From the NCBI RefSeq assembly GCF_014646075.1, contig NZ_BMMT01000004.1, positions 227,416 through 291,415 on the forward strand: a stretch of 64,000 nucleotides of DNA. Reading direction: 5' to 3'. Position numbers and translations under genes: made by a program. The notes beneath the pieces were generated by a model that was not told the DNA's origin, did no database searches, and worked only from the letters and a program-made list of their open reading frames with translations. This document shows positions 8,210-18,100 of the stretch, piece by piece; position 1 is the first letter of the stretch, and each line of letters starts with the position of its first letter. Origin of the DNA: Saccharopolyspora thermophila. GTDB taxonomy: Bacteria; Actinomycetota; Actinomycetes; Mycobacteriales; Pseudonocardiaceae.

Positions 8210-9081
8210 GCTGTCTGGAAGTGCTCGCCACCGGACCACTGTCGACGATCCAGGACCTGGGCCGCCCGGGGCTGGCCAACATCGGCGTGGGGCCCTCCGG
8301 CGCGGCCGACACCGGCGCGTTCCGGCTGGCCAACCGGCTGGTCGGCAACGACGAGGGCGCCGCGGCGGTGGAGGTCACTCTCGGTGGCCTGGCGGTCCGG
8401 GCGCACCGCGATCTGACCGTCGCGGTCACCGGCGCACCCTGTCCGATCACAGTGGACGGTCGCGCCGAGCCGACCAACGCCGTGCTGCGGATTCCGGCGG
8501 GCACGGAACTGCGGCTGGGCGTGCCGCCGCGGGGCCTGCGCAGCTACCTGGCCGTGCGCGGCGGGATCGCCGTGGAGCCGGTGCTGGGTTCCCGCGCCAC
8601 CGACGTGCTCGCCGGGCTGGGGCCGGACCCGCTCGCGCCCGGCGCGCTCCTGCCGGTCGGGCCCGCGCCCGCGCGGTTCCCGCTGGTCGACGTGGCCCCG
8701 GTGGCGCCGTGCCCGGATGACGAGATCGTGCTGCGCGTCGAGCCCGGACCGCGCCACGACTGGTTCGCCGAGAGCGCGCTGACCACACTGGTCAGCTGCC
8801 CCTACGAGGTGACCGCCGAGAGCAACCGGATCGGCATGCGGCTGGACGGTCCGGCGCTGGAGCGCTCCCGCACCGAGGAACTGCCCAGCGAGGGCATGGT
8901 CGCCGGTGCGCTCCAGGTGCCCCCGGCCGCGCGCCCCACCCTGTTCCTCGCCGACCACCCGGTGACCGGTGGGTACCCGGTGATCGCCGTGGTTACCGCC
9001 GCGGACCTGGACAAGGCCGCCCAGGCCCGCCCCGGCCAGCGGATCCGCTTCCGCTTCACCAGGAGGAGTGCCGCCCGATGA
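8206..9081 (+). CDS. pxpC: 5-oxoprolinase subunit C (KipA/biotin-dependent carboxyltransferase fold)
   Basis: This is the third PxpABC subunit (291 residues). The family features are [19 protein letters not shown] at the N-terminus, the [22 protein letters not shown] stretch, and [13 protein letters not shown] with [13 protein letters not shown] near the C-terminus. The frame is open further upstream, but the ATG at 8206 overlaps the pxpB stop and has AGGAGG at 8196-8201. Together with PxpB it uses ATP to activate 5-oxoproline for ring opening by PxpA. Confidence 0.93.
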   Translation: MSCLEVLATGPLSTIQDLGRPGLANIGVGPSGAADTGAFRLANRLVGNDEGAAAVEVTLGGLAVRAHRDLTVAVTGAPCPITVDGRAEPTNAVLRIPAGTELRLGVPPRGLRSYLAVRGGIAVEPVLGSRATDVLAGLGPDPLAPGALLPVGPAPARFPLVDVAPVAPCPDDEIVLRVEPGPRHDWFAESALTTLVSCPYEVTAESNRIGMRLDGPALERSRTEELPSEGMVAGALQVPPAARPTLFLADHPVTGGYPVIAVVTAADLDKAAQARPGQRIRFRFTRRSAAR

Positions 9082-9860
9082 CACAGCCGCACGAGATGAC
9101 CCCGGAGCAGGCCAGAGCCGCGTTCCGCGCCGGGCTCCGGGTCCCGACGTCCGGCTACAGCGCGGGCTGGACGCAGGCCAACCTGATCGCGCTGCCCCGC
9201 GAGTACGCCTACGACTTCCTGCTGTTCGCGCAGCGCAACCCGAAGTCCTGCCCGGTGCTGGACGTGACCGAGCCGGGGCAGACGAGCGCGTCGATCTTCG
9301 CCGGCGACCTGCGCACCGACCTGCCCGCCTACACCGTCTACCGGGACGGCGAGCTCGTCGAGGAGCGCACCGACGTCACCGACCTGTGGCGGGACGACCT
9401 GGTGTCGTTCCTGGTGGGCTGCAGCTTCACGTTCGAGGCGGCGCTGCTGGAGGCCGGTGTGCCGGTACGCCACGTCGAGGCGGGCCGCAACGTGCCGATG
9501 TACCGCACGAACCGGGAGTGCCGCCCGGCCGGTCGGCTGGCCGGGCCGCTGGTGGTGTCGATGCGCCCGGTCCCGGCGGAGCTGGTGTCGACGGCGGTGC
9601 GCGTGACGTCCCGCTACCCGGCGGTGCACGGGGCGCCGGTGCACATCGGAGAGCCGGCGGCGCTGGGCATCCGGGACCTCGCCGCGCCGGACTTCGGCGA
9701 GCCGGTGGAGGTCCGGCCCGGTGAGATCCCGGTGTTCTGGGCGTGCGGCGTCACGCCGCAGGCGGCGGTCATGCGCTCCAAGCCGCCGTTCGCGATCGGC
9801 CACGCTCCGGGCCACATGGCGATCACCGACGCCCGCGACAGCCGCTTCCTCGTGCCGTAG
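9078..9860 (+). CDS. DUF1445 putative hydro-lyase (YcsI / D-glutamate cyclase-like)
   Basis: The 260-residue protein belongs to the DUF1445 family. Signatures are [48 protein letters not shown] and the terminal [11 protein letters not shown]...[11 protein letters not shown]. In eukaryotes the homologous domain is a D-glutamate cyclase that makes 5-oxo-D-proline. Linked to a 5-oxoprolinase, it could feed D-glutamate (for example from cell-wall turnover) into the pathway. AGGAGGAG at 9061-9068 and an ATGA overlap with pxpC tie it to the operon. Activity on D-glutamate is inference. Confidence 0.88.
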   Translation: MTQPHEMTPEQARAAFRAGLRVPTSGYSAGWTQANLIALPREYAYDFLLFAQRNPKSCPVLDVTEPGQTSASIFAGDLRTDLPAYTVYRDGELVEERTDVTDLWRDDLVSFLVGCSFTFEAALLEAGVPVRHVEAGRNVPMYRTNRECRPAGRLAGPLVVSMRPVPAELVSTAVRVTSRYPAVHGAPVHIGEPAALGIRDLAAPDFGEPVEVRPGEIPVFWACGVTPQAAVMRSKPPFAIGHAPGHMAITDARDSRFLVP

Positions 9861-9940
9861 CGCCCTGGTTCGCCCGGTGCGGCGTGCCGAGGCGTCGATC
9901 TGCGCCAGCCGCCGCAGCGGTGTGGGCCTGGCCCACCACT

Positions 9941-9978
9941 CGAAGACCCCCGCCGGTTTGAGAAGGCGGGGGTCTTCG
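9941..9978 (+). terminator. Terminator of the 5-oxoproline operon
   Basis: A perfect 14-bp stem (CGAAGACCCCCGCC at 9941-9954 with its complement at 9965-9978) encloses a ten-base loop, 80 bases after the DUF1445 stop. Confidence 0.85.
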
Positions 9979-10434
9979 CACGTGGCGGTCGATACGCCGG
10001 TCGCCTCTGCGGCGATAGGCGCGACGCGGCTCCAGCCGGACGGTATTCCGCGAAGGCAACAGTTGAGGCCCGGGGGACACGGGCGCATCGACCAACCTCT
10101 CCAACGGTCCGCCGTCCCACGGTGTTCCGGTTCGGGGTGTGAGCCATCCCTCACTTGATCGAGGCGTCGTCCCGGCGGAACCCTGCCCGGCTGCCGGGGC
10201 TCCGGTGCTCCCGGCCCACGGCAGAAATCGTCCAGGCGGACGGCGCGTCGGACAGCTCATCCACGGGATCACCGTCGGAGCACCTCACGCGGGGTTCTTC
10301 CGCTCGCGGACAACGCGCGTTCGCCTGCCGGAAAGGATTCCGTGAGGATTGTCGGAAAACGGTTTGCGGCGCGCCGAAAAGGGCCTTTGGTGAATGGGAA
10401 CAACACTTTTGGACGAAACGCGGAACCGGCGGTG
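9979..10434. other. Intergenic stretch with no recognisable gene
   Basis: These 456 bases lie between the operon terminator and the promoter/riboswitch of the GDT1-family gene. Open frames exist on both strands, but they lack Shine-Dalgarno sequences and recognisable products. Nothing could be assigned. Confidence 0.6.
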
Positions 10435-10462
10435 TTGATATTCCTGGAAAAAGGGGTACGGT
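10435..10462 (+). promoter_or_regulatory. Predicted promoter of the riboswitch transcript
   Basis: TTGATA (10435-10440) and TACGGT (10457-10462) are separated by 16 bases. The implied start point, about 10469, lies directly before the conserved 5' strand of the riboswitch. Confidence 0.5.
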
Positions 10463-10465
10463 GAC

Positions 10466-10591
10466 CGGCGGAAAGAAGGGGAGTAGTCCGCAATATCGCG
10501 GTCGACATGCTGGTGCGTCGAATTCGCACCCGGTCGCGGAGCCCCGGCCATCGGGGTGGGCGAGACCTTCGGCAACCGGCAGTGCTGCCGG
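10466..10591 (+). promoter_or_regulatory. yybP-ykoY (manganese) riboswitch
   Basis: The two most conserved patches of the yybP-ykoY aptamer are present in the right order: GAAGGGGAGTAG (10475-10486) and GGCGAGACCTTCGGC (10559-10573). GAAGG of the first can pair with CCTTC of the second to form P1, with an arm between them. A downstream stem CCGGCA/TGCCGG (10576-10591) and a possible GAGGTC (10595-10600)/GACCTC (10636-10641) helix next to the GTG start offer an expression platform acting on translation. The controlled gene is a TMEM165/GDT1 exporter, a classic target of this Mn2+ sensor. Confidence 0.8.
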
Positions 10592-10643
10592 GCCGAGGTC
10601 ATGCGCACCTGCGGCCCGGCTCGAGCGGAAAGGCGGACCTCGC

Positions 10644-11222
10644 GTGCTGGGCAGTCTTGCGGTCAGTTCGATGGCCATCTTCCTGGCCGAACTCGGGGAC
10701 AAGTCGCAACTGATGGCGCTGACCTTCGCGACCCGCTACCGCGCGTGGCAGGTGCTGCTGGGCATCACCGTCGCCACCACCCTGGTGCACGCCGTGTCGG
10801 TGGCCCTCGGGTTCGGCCTGGGCGAGCTGCTCCCGACGGAGTGGATCGCGCTGATCGCCGGCGTGGCGTTCCTGGGGTTCGCCGCGTGGACGCTGCGCGG
10901 CGACCACCTGACCGAGGACGAGAAGCGGAAGGCCACCCGGCGCGCGGGATCCGCGGTGCTCGTGGTGACGGCCGCGTTCTTCCTCGCCGAGCTCGGCGAC
11001 AAGACGATGCTGGCGACGGTCACCCTCGCCACGCACCACGACTGGCTGGGCACCTGGATCGGCTCGACGGTGGGCATGGTGCTGGCCGACGCGGTGGCGA
11101 TCGGCGCGGGCCTGCTGCTCGGCAGGCACCTGCCGGAGAGGGTGATCCGCTACGGTGCCGCCGCGCTGTTCGCGGTCTTCGGCGGCTGGCTGGTGGTCGA
11201 CTCGCTGATCGCCCAGCTGTGA
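10644..11222 (+). CDS. TMEM165/GDT1 (UPF0016) family Mn2+/Ca2+ exporter
   Basis: This 192-residue membrane protein has six predicted helices and the two signature motifs of the family, ELGDKSQ (residues 16-22) and ELGDKTM (116-122). Family members export Mn2+ or Ca2+ and protect against Mn toxicity. GTG at 10644 gives the usual short N-terminus (VLGSLAVSSMAIFLAELGDKSQ); ATG at 10671 is possible but would cut the first helix. The predicted Mn2+ riboswitch upstream strongly supports manganese efflux. Confidence 0.92.
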   Translation: MLGSLAVSSMAIFLAELGDKSQLMALTFATRYRAWQVLLGITVATTLVHAVSVALGFGLGELLPTEWIALIAGVAFLGFAAWTLRGDHLTEDEKRKATRRAGSAVLVVTAAFFLAELGDKTMLATVTLATHHDWLGTWIGSTVGMVLADAVAIGAGLLLGRHLPERVIRYGAAALFAVFGGWLVVDSLIAQL

Positions 11223-11228
11223 CGCTGA

Positions 11229-11263
11229 CCGGGTGCGGGACCGGGCCGCGGTGCCGCACCCGG
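11229..11263. terminator. Bidirectional terminator between convergent genes
   Basis: CCGGGTGCGG (11229-11238) pairs perfectly with CCGCACCCGG (11254-11263). The hairpin sits between the stop of the GDT1-family gene and the stop of the convergent secreted protein. Confidence 0.75.
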
Positions 11264-11268
11264 CCGGA

Positions 11269-11655
11269 TCAGCACCTGTCGAAGGTCACCGACGGGGAGC
11301 GGTAGACGGCCCCGGTCGAGCTCCTCGTCTCGGTGTGCACCCGGACCTGGCCGCCGGTGGTGCAGGGAGCCTTCGCGGCCAGGTTGATCTCGGTGCCGCT
11401 CTGCACCAGCTCGCCGAGCACCTTCGCCGTCGCGTCCTGCTGCTCGAACATCAGGCGCACGGTCACCGTGGCGGTGTTCCGGCAACCGATGCGGCCGCCG
11501 GTGGCGACGAGGGTGTTGCCCTCGCGCGTCGGCTGGTTGGCGAACAACGTGCAGATCGGCGCCTGCGGGCTGGCGGCGAGCGCCGGTGCGGTGGGCAGGA
11601 CCGCGAAAGCGGCGAGGGCTGCTGCAGCGCTGAACAGAACGGGGGAGCGTCGCAT
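11269..11655 (-). CDS. Small secreted four-cysteine protein of unknown function
   Basis: The 128-residue precursor has a clear Sec signal (MRRSPVLFSAAAALAAFAVLP..., cleavage likely after ALA). The mature region is about 100 residues with exactly four cysteines (in PICTLF, IGCRN, APCTTG and the C-terminal DRC), so two disulfides are likely. The frame is open to 11712, but GAAGG lies at the right distance before the ATG at 11655. A good promoter is visible: TTGACA (11726-11731, minus strand), a 17-base spacer and TCGAAT (11703-11708). No family was recognised. Confidence 0.8.
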   Translation of the reverse strand: MRRSPVLFSAAAALAAFAVLPTAPALAASPQAPICTLFANQPTREGNTLVATGGRIGCRNTATVTVRLMFEQQDATAKVLGELVQSGTEINLAAKAPCTTGGQVRVHTETRSSTGAVYRSPSVTFDRC

Positions 11656-11702
11656 CCGATGCCTTCTTTCGTGGCAGAAGAATTGCTGACAGGGGTGCGA
11701 AA

Positions 11703-11731
11703 ATTCGATCACCGGGCATGACGGCTGTCAA
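11703..11731 (-). promoter_or_regulatory. Promoter of the small secreted protein
   Basis: Read on the minus strand there is a consensus -35 TTGACA (11726-11731), a spacer of 17 and a -10 TCGAAT (11703-11708). The expected start point is near 11696, giving a leader of about 40 bases. Confidence 0.6.
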
Positions 11732-12008
11732 TTTTCGGTAACCCGAATCCACCTTTTTTCACCCGAGGGGGTTCGGTTTCGCGTTGGAGTGGACGTTTCC
11801 CTCGAATGCGGTTCTCGGTGGTTCGGTCCGCGGCTCCGCGCACCGCGATCGCCGCCTCGCTCGGGCACACCCGCGGAGCCTGCCCACAGCCGCACGGCAG
11901 GCCGAGGCCGCGGTCACACTCGGGTGAGATCGGTGCGGCGAGGCAACCCGTGAGCGGGTTCGGGGGTGTTCGTCAGCAGGATGTTCAGCTGTGCCCGGGA
12001 GGAGCCCG
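11732..12008. other. Intergenic region upstream of the reductase
   Basis: No gene, repeat or clear regulatory motif is seen here apart from the GGGAGGAG Shine-Dalgarno (11997-12004) of the next gene. Confidence 0.5.
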
Positions 12009-13064
12009 ATGACCTGGATGATCTACGGCGCGAACGGCTACACCGGACGGTTGGTCGCCGACCTGGCGGTCGACCGCGGTGAACGCCCCGTGTTGGCGGG
12101 CCGCGACCCGGCCAAGGTCGCCGGGCTGGCGGTACCGCGCGGGCTGCCGTACCGGGTCTTCGACCTGGCCGATCCGGACGCGGTGGCCGAGGCGTTGCGC
12201 GGCGTGGAGGTGGTCGCGCACTGCGCCGGGCCGTTCTCGGCGACCTCGGCCCCCATGGTGGAGGGCTGTCTGCGGGCCGGTGCGCACTACCTCGACATCA
12301 CTGGCGAGATCGACGTGTTCGAGGCCGTCTTCGCGCGCCACGAGCAGGCCCGCCGCGCAGGTGTGGTGCTGCTGCCCGGCGCGGGTTTCGACGTCGTGCC
12401 CACCGACTGCCTGGCCGCGATGGTCGCCGCCGAGCTGCCCACCGCCACCCACCTGGACCTGGCCTTCCACGCCACCGGCGGGGTCAGCGGCGGCACGCTC
12501 AAGAGCGCGCTGGAAGGCGCTGCGGTGGGCGGCCGGGCGCGCGTGGACGGCGCGGTGCGCAGCGTGCCGCTGGCGTGGCGGCGGCGCGAGGTCCCGTTCC
12601 CGTCCGGTTCGCGGCGGGTCGCCTCGCTGCCGTGGGGCGACGTCAGCACGGCCTACCGCAGCACCGGCATCCCCAACATCACCACGTTCGCCCACCTGCC
12701 CGGCCTGGACCGGGTCGGTCCGCGTTCGTCGCGGCTGTCGGAGCTGGTGATGCGCTCGCACGTGGTGCAGCGGCTGGGGCGGGCGATGGTCAGCGCGGTG
12801 GTGCGCGGTCCGGCCCGTGTGACGCGGTCGCGCAGCTGGGTCGAGGTGTACGCGGAGGCGACCGACTCGGAGGGACGCAGCGTGTCGGCAGCGCTCATCG
12901 GGCCGGACACCTACGACCTGACCGCCGATTCGGTGTTGCGGGCGGTGAGCGCGCTGCGCTGCGAACCCCCGGCTCCGGGCGCGCACACCCCGTCGACGGC
13001 GTTCGGTGCGGACTTCGTCCGGCGCCTGCACGGTGTGCGGATCATCGAACCCGCCCGCCGCTGA
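12009..13064 (+). CDS. Saccharopine dehydrogenase-like NAD(P)-binding reductase
   Basis: The 351-residue protein starts with a Rossmann nucleotide-binding motif, YGANGYTGRLVADL, and continues with the NGPF/CAGPFSATSAPMVEGCLRAGAHYLDITGE pattern of the saccharopine-dehydrogenase-like trans-acting enoyl reductases. ATG at 12009 follows GGGAGGAG at five bases and is preferred over an upstream in-frame GTG. In mycobacteria relatives reduce lipids or polyketides, but the substrate here is unknown. It is monocistronic and convergent with the VOC gene. Confidence 0.85.
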   Translation: MTWMIYGANGYTGRLVADLAVDRGERPVLAGRDPAKVAGLAVPRGLPYRVFDLADPDAVAEALRGVEVVAHCAGPFSATSAPMVEGCLRAGAHYLDITGEIDVFEAVFARHEQARRAGVVLLPGAGFDVVPTDCLAAMVAAELPTATHLDLAFHATGGVSGGTLKSALEGAAVGGRARVDGAVRSVPLAWRRREVPFPSGSRRVASLPWGDVSTAYRSTGIPNITTFAHLPGLDRVGPRSSRLSELVMRSHVVQRLGRAMVSAVVRGPARVTRSRSWVEVYAEATDSEGRSVSAALIGPDTYDLTADSVLRAVSALRCEPPAPGAHTPSTAFGADFVRRLHGVRIIEPARR

Positions 13065-13149
13065 CCGGCACCGCAACCCGCGGTATGGACCGTGCTGCTG
13101 CCTGCGATCGCATGGCGCGGATGTCGTAGGCGGTGCTCCACTTCTGGAG

Positions 13150-13710
13150 CTACTCGGCGAGGACGCGCAGCATGCCCTCCGGGCCGGTCCTGCTGTGCAG
13201 GAACTCCAGGAACGGGCCCTCGTTGGAAGGCGGTCGCAGGGACGCGAACCCGGAGCGTTCCCCGGCAAGCTCCATCCCGGTGGCCTTCGCCCAGGAACGG
13301 GCCTGCGAGCGCGGGTCCGGGCAGTCCACCACGATCGCGGCGATCGGTCCGGTGTGCGCGTAGACCCTGCGGGGTTCGAGCACGCACAGCTCGTTGCCCT
13401 CCGGGTCGGCCATCACCACCCACGGCACGTCGTCGCTCTGGTCTATGTCGGCGAAGCGGGCACCGGCGTTGAACAGCCGCTCGACGATGTGGTTCTGGTC
13501 GTCGTGCGACCCGCTGCGCAGGTCCAGGTGCACACCGTTCTTGCGGGTCTTGGCGCGCGCGCTGACCAGGAACCGCAGCGGCACGCCCAGGGCGGTGGGC
13601 CGGACGACCATCCCCTCCCGGGTGTCCAGGCGCCAGCCGAGCGCCTCGGCCCACCAACGCGCCAACCGCTCCGGTTCCCGCGCGGAGAACTCCACCACGA
13701 GCGAAGGCAT
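13150..13710 (-). CDS. VOC-family (glyoxalase-like) protein
   Basis: This protein has 186 residues with two beta-alpha-beta-beta-beta halves typical of the vicinal-oxygen-chelate superfamily. Landmarks are PSLVVEFSAREPERLARWWAEALGW, VHLDLRSGSHDDQN, MADPEGNELCVLEP and a degenerate second half ending FLEFLHSR. It lies nine bases beyond the jetD stop on the same strand. A -10-like TAGCTT (13717-13722) ending six bases before its ATG suggests its own leaderless promoter, so a role in Wadjet is not implied. Substrate unknown. Confidence 0.85.
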   Translation of the reverse strand: MPSLVVEFSAREPERLARWWAEALGWRLDTREGMVVRPTALGVPLRFLVSARAKTRKNGVHLDLRSGSHDDQNHIVERLFNAGARFADIDQSDDVPWVVMADPEGNELCVLEPRRVYAHTGPIAAIVVDCPDPRSQARSWAKATGMELAGERSGFASLRPPSNEGPFLEFLHSRTGPEGMLRVLAE

Positions 13711-13719
13711 GTGCCGAAG

Positions 13720-15009
13720 CTACGGCCTTTTCGGCGGCCGCGCAGACCCGGGCGGGTCAGCTTCGGTGCGTTTCCGCAGGTCGGCGAGCAGCACGGACAG
13801 GACGGTCTCCTCTTCGACGGCCCGGGCCGCGGTGCTCATCAGCACCGGCAGCTCCGGGTCCCACGGGGTGTCGACGGGAGAACCGACGAGGTTGGGCAGG
13901 TCGGTGCGCTGCGCGGCGGCCCGGTCGAGAGCTTCCCGGTAGTCCGCCGCCGCCATCCGCCACGGCCGGGCGTCGCGAAGTTCGAGGAGGGTGCGGGCGA
14001 TGGTGACGCCGGGCCAGTCGAAGTCGCAGTGGACGTGCAGGCGCGCACCGTCGTCAACCAACCGCCGCAGCAGCATGCGTGCGGCAGTCGACGGGAGGCC
14101 TGCCACGCACACGACGGGGTGGGCGAGGTGTTCGGCCACGGCGGCCTCCAGCACGCGCGGGTGCTCGCACACCGCGATGTCCGTTCCAGCCTCGACCAGC
14201 CGCGCGGGAGCCGTGCGTAGGTCGAGCAGCGTGAGGTGCGTGGGCAGACCGAGCGCGGTGCGCTGCCGGACCCCGCGGGACCACGCGTCCGCACCGACCA
14301 GCGGCAACGCCCAGCACAGCACCGTCGCCGACACCGCATCGAGCGTGACGCCGCAGCGCTCCCACAACGCGCGCCGCTCACGCTCGTTGCTCGGCGCGTC
14401 GACACCGTGCGCCAGCGCCGCGGCCCGGAGCACGACCCGGCTCAGCGTCGTGCCGTTGTCGAGCTCCGCCGCGTCTCCGGTGCGAGCGGCCAGCGAGCTG
14501 CGCGACGTCCACTCCTGCGGCGGTTCCGCCAGCGCCAGGTGCGCCAGCACGTCCGCCGCGCGCTCCGCGATCCGCGCCAGTTCCGCGTCATCAACGCGGC
14601 CGTACTGGTGGACCCACTGGATCCACGGCTCCGCCCACGCGGCCTGCGCCAGGCCGCGCCGTTCCAGGGCCGCGCGTAGCGTCCCGCCACTCCGCTCGCG
14701 GTGTTCGTCCCGCGCCGTGGTGCCGCCGCGCTGCACGGGCCGGCCGTGCAGGATCTCCAGCACCTCGGGCAGCCCCAGCCCGAACCGGCTGCCGCGCACC
14801 GCGTCGTCCAGTCTGGACACACTGATCCGGGTGCCGTGCCCGAGCATCGGGCGGCCGTAGACCTCGCCGACGGCTCGCTGCGCCTGCGCGTCGGGCAGCT
14901 CCAGGCGGAAGGTCCGCTCACCGGCCTCCAGCGCTTCCCGCGCCCTCGCCCACAGCCCGCGCAGCGCCGCCCCGCCCCACGCGGCGCGAACCTCGTCCGC
15001 TACGCCCAT
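13720..15009 (-). CDS. jetD: Wadjet type II nuclease subunit JetD (TIGR02679, Toprim)
   Basis: JetD is the topoisomerase-primase-like nuclease that cuts DNA extruded by the JetABC motor. The C-terminal Toprim domain shows the glutamate patch AVCEHPRVLEAAV and the DxD-like LHVHCDFDWPGVTIAR. The N-terminal region (RFRLELPDAQAQRAVGEVYGRPM... type) is that of TIGR02679. ATG at 15009 has GGAG five bases upstream and is preferred to the open frame starting at 15069, giving 429 residues. It is the last jet gene, 94 bases after jetC. Confidence 0.9.
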   Translation of the reverse strand: MGVADEVRAAWGGAALRGLWARAREALEAGERTFRLELPDAQAQRAVGEVYGRPMLGHGTRISVSRLDDAVRGSRFGLGLPEVLEILHGRPVQRGGTTARDEHRERSGGTLRAALERRGLAQAAWAEPWIQWVHQYGRVDDAELARIAERAADVLAHLALAEPPQEWTSRSSLAARTGDAAELDNGTTLSRVVLRAAALAHGVDAPSNERERRALWERCGVTLDAVSATVLCWALPLVGADAWSRGVRQRTALGLPTHLTLLDLRTAPARLVEAGTDIAVCEHPRVLEAAVAEHLAHPVVCVAGLPSTAARMLLRRLVDDGARLHVHCDFDWPGVTIARTLLELRDARPWRMAAADYREALDRAAAQRTDLPNLVGSPVDTPWDPELPVLMSTAARAVEEETVLSVLLADLRKRTEADPPGSARPPKRP

Positions 15010-15103
15010 GTCCGCTCCGATCGCCTCGAATCTGGTGGGAGTCCTTCGCCGTGGTGGGTTCCGCACCACGCGCGCCCGCCGCGTCCCGGGTGTCCGATGC
15101 GGA

Positions 15104-18100
15104 TCATCTGTCGGCGCGTTCGAGGCCGGTGCCGTCCCACGTCGTGTGGGTGCACGCGATGCCGTGGCCGCTTCGCGGGCGCAGGACGTCGTAGATGTGC
15201 ATCTTCGGGATCTTCGGCGACACGCCCCAACCGCTGGGCCAGGTGATCAGCCAGTCCATGTCCAAATCCACCAGCAGGCCCAGCATCCGCGCGATGGTGG
15301 GGTCGTCGAGCCGCTCGAACGCCTCGTCCAGCAGCACCAGGCGCAGCGGGCCGCGCCCGTCGGAGGACACGCTGACCGCATCGTAGAACGCCGCCGCAGC
15401 GGCGAACAGCGTCACGTACGAGATGAGCCGGGTTTCGCCGGACGACAGCTGCCGCAGGCGCCGCACCCGCGGCTTGCCGTCCGGGCCCGTGTCGCGCACC
15501 CGCACGGTGAATGCGAACCAGGACCGGTAGTCCAAAGCCCGCGCCAGGATTTCCGCGTAGCCGCCGGAGGTGCTGTCCCGCTCGGACTCGATGAGGTTCG
15601 TGAACACACGGCGCAGCAACGCGTCCTGGTCGTCGCTGCGGTCGGCGAACGGGGTGCGCACCAGCTTGATGGCCTGCTTGATGTCGTCGCCCAGCGCGGC
15701 CGACGGCTGCCACTCCAGCTGGACGTGCACGCCCTGGCTGGAGCGGGCGCCGTCGAGCACCTCGTTCATCCGCCGGCACAGGTCCTCGGCGATGCCCACC
15801 TGGCCGCGCAGCCGGTCGGCGAGGTCGCGGATCAGGTAGTCGGCGAAGATCGACTGGTAGCGCTCGTTGAGGTAGCCGCGCTGCTCGGACAGCCGTTGTG
15901 CGACCCGGCGGGCGGCCTCGGCCACCGGCTGCGGGCCCTCCTCCCCGGTGACGGTCACCGTGAGCAGCCCGTCCTGGTCGGCGGCGGTGATGTCGTAGTT
16001 GCCGCTCAACGAGTGCTGCAACGCCTGCAGCCGGTTGAGCACGGTGGTCTCCGACGAGCCGCGCCGGTCGGCGTCCAGCAGCGCCCGTGCCGCCTCGTCC
16101 GGGTCCGGTTCCTCCTCGGAGACGTCCGCGGCCGACCACAGGCCGGGGACGCGCAGCGCCTGCCGGAAGGCGCGGTCGGCGGTGTCGGCCTCCTCCTCGC
16201 GCCCCGCGAGCTGCGACTGCTTGTGCTCGAGCTGCGTTTCCAGCCGCGCCGACGCTTCACGCAACCCGCTCAGCTGCTCCCGCGCCTGCGGCAGCCGCTC
16301 GCGCACCTCGCCGCGTTCCCGCTCGTACGCGGAGACCGTGTCAGCGATCTGCTGCGCCTGTCCGCCTGCGGCGGAGGTCAGCTCGGCCAGCGCGGCGGCC
16401 TGCTCCGCGTACTCGGCACACCGCCGCTCCGCCTGCGCCTCGGCCTCCATCCGGTCGGCCACCGCGGCGTCGTGGTGCAGGGTCACCTCGCGCAGGTCGG
16501 CGAGGGTCGGCAGGCAGCGCGACTCGATCGCCTCGCGCAACGCGTCGATCCCGGCCCGGGCGTCCAGCGCCGCCCGGTGGGCGGCCTCCAGGGCCTGCGT
16601 GTCGGCGGGCAGGCCGGCTTCCCCGGCCGCACGCACCAGTTCGGCCCGCTTCGCCTGCCAGCGCTGCTCGGCGCTGTCGTGCTGTTCCCGCAGCTGCACG
16701 GTCTTCCGGTCGGCGTCGGCCGAGGTTTCCAGCGCCGTCGCCAGCTTCGCGTGGCCGGTGAGCAGATCGCTGTCGTCCGGGTAGGACTCCAGGTGCTGCT
16801 CCAGCGCGGCGGCGTGCTCGGTCGCCTCGCGGTGCCGCCGCTCGGCTTCGCCGATGTCGGCGCGCAACCGCGCCAGTTTCTCCTCGAGTTCCGCGATACG
16901 CCGCGTCCGGGCGGCCTCCCGCGCGCCCGCCCCGACGTACTCGGCGGCGTCCTTGCACCACGAGCCGGACAGCACCCCGGCCTGCCAGGCACCGGTGACC
17001 GACACCGAAAGCCCGGCGTCGCCGTTGGTGGACACCGAAGCCAGCAGTGCCGCGACCCGCTCCGGCGGCACCGGGCAGTCCGCCTCGGCCGCGGGAACCA
17101 GCAACTCGGCCAGCGTCCCCGAGGTGCCTGCGCGCGCCGGTGCGGCGAGCAGGTCCGCGAGACCGGGCACCGAACCGTCCGCGGTGACCCAGGCGTTGAG
17201 CAGGCCGCTGGACTGCAACGCCGCCTCCAGCCCGGCCCGGTCCGCCGCGGACAGCGCCGGGTGGAAGTCGACCAGCTCGTAGAAGGCGCGCCCCTGCGCC
17301 GGGTCGCGGTCGGCCACGGCCCACTCCGGCCGCGCCGGGGTCCGTTCGTGACCGGCGCGCAGCTCAACGAGTTCCCGCTCGCGGGCCTGCAACACCGCCC
17401 GCAGCTCGGCGATCTCCTGCTCGACGGCCGACACCGCGCGCCGCGCCTCGTGCAGCTGCGGTTTCGCCCAGCGGCGCACGTCCTCGCGGGCCCGCCGCGT
17501 CGCGGCCCGGTCGGCGGCGAGCTCCTCGGCGGCCGGCGGTTCGGGCAGCGTTGCGTCCACCGTGGACGGCCATTCCGCCGCCCACTTCTGCGCCCGCTCC
17601 ACCCACACCGCGGCGGCGTCGGTGAGTTCCTGCTGCGCCTGGTTGCGGCGGCCCGCCGCCTCGGTGGCGGTCAGCTGCGCCTGCCTGGCCAGCCGCTGCA
17701 GCTCGGCGACCCTGTCCCGCGCGGCGTCCAGTTCCCGGGCCTGCTGGTGTAGCGCCAGCGTCACCGCCGAACGCTGCCGCGCGACCTCGGCCGCGTGCGC
17801 CGAACCGCCCAGCGCGGCCTGGAACTCGGCGGTCAGGGCATCGGCGTCCAGCTGCGGCGCGACAGCGCGCTCCACGTCGGACGGTTCGGCGCCGGGGTCC
17901 GGGGAGATCCGCACCCGGGCCGGTTCGGTGCGCAGCTCGGCCACCGGCACCGCCGGCGGTCGCGGCACCAGCGACCCGTCCAACCCCGCGGTCGACAACT
18001 GCTGCGCGGCGCGCGCCGCGGCCTGTCCGGCCGCTTCGGTGTCCCCCGCCAACCGGCGCAGCAGACCCACCACCGATTCCGCCGACCGGTGCTCCTGCGC

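Noticed and set aside
13150..13710. VOC protein as a fifth Wadjet component
   Set aside because: Although only nine bases after jetD, it has its own -10 element and the family is not part of known Wadjet systems.
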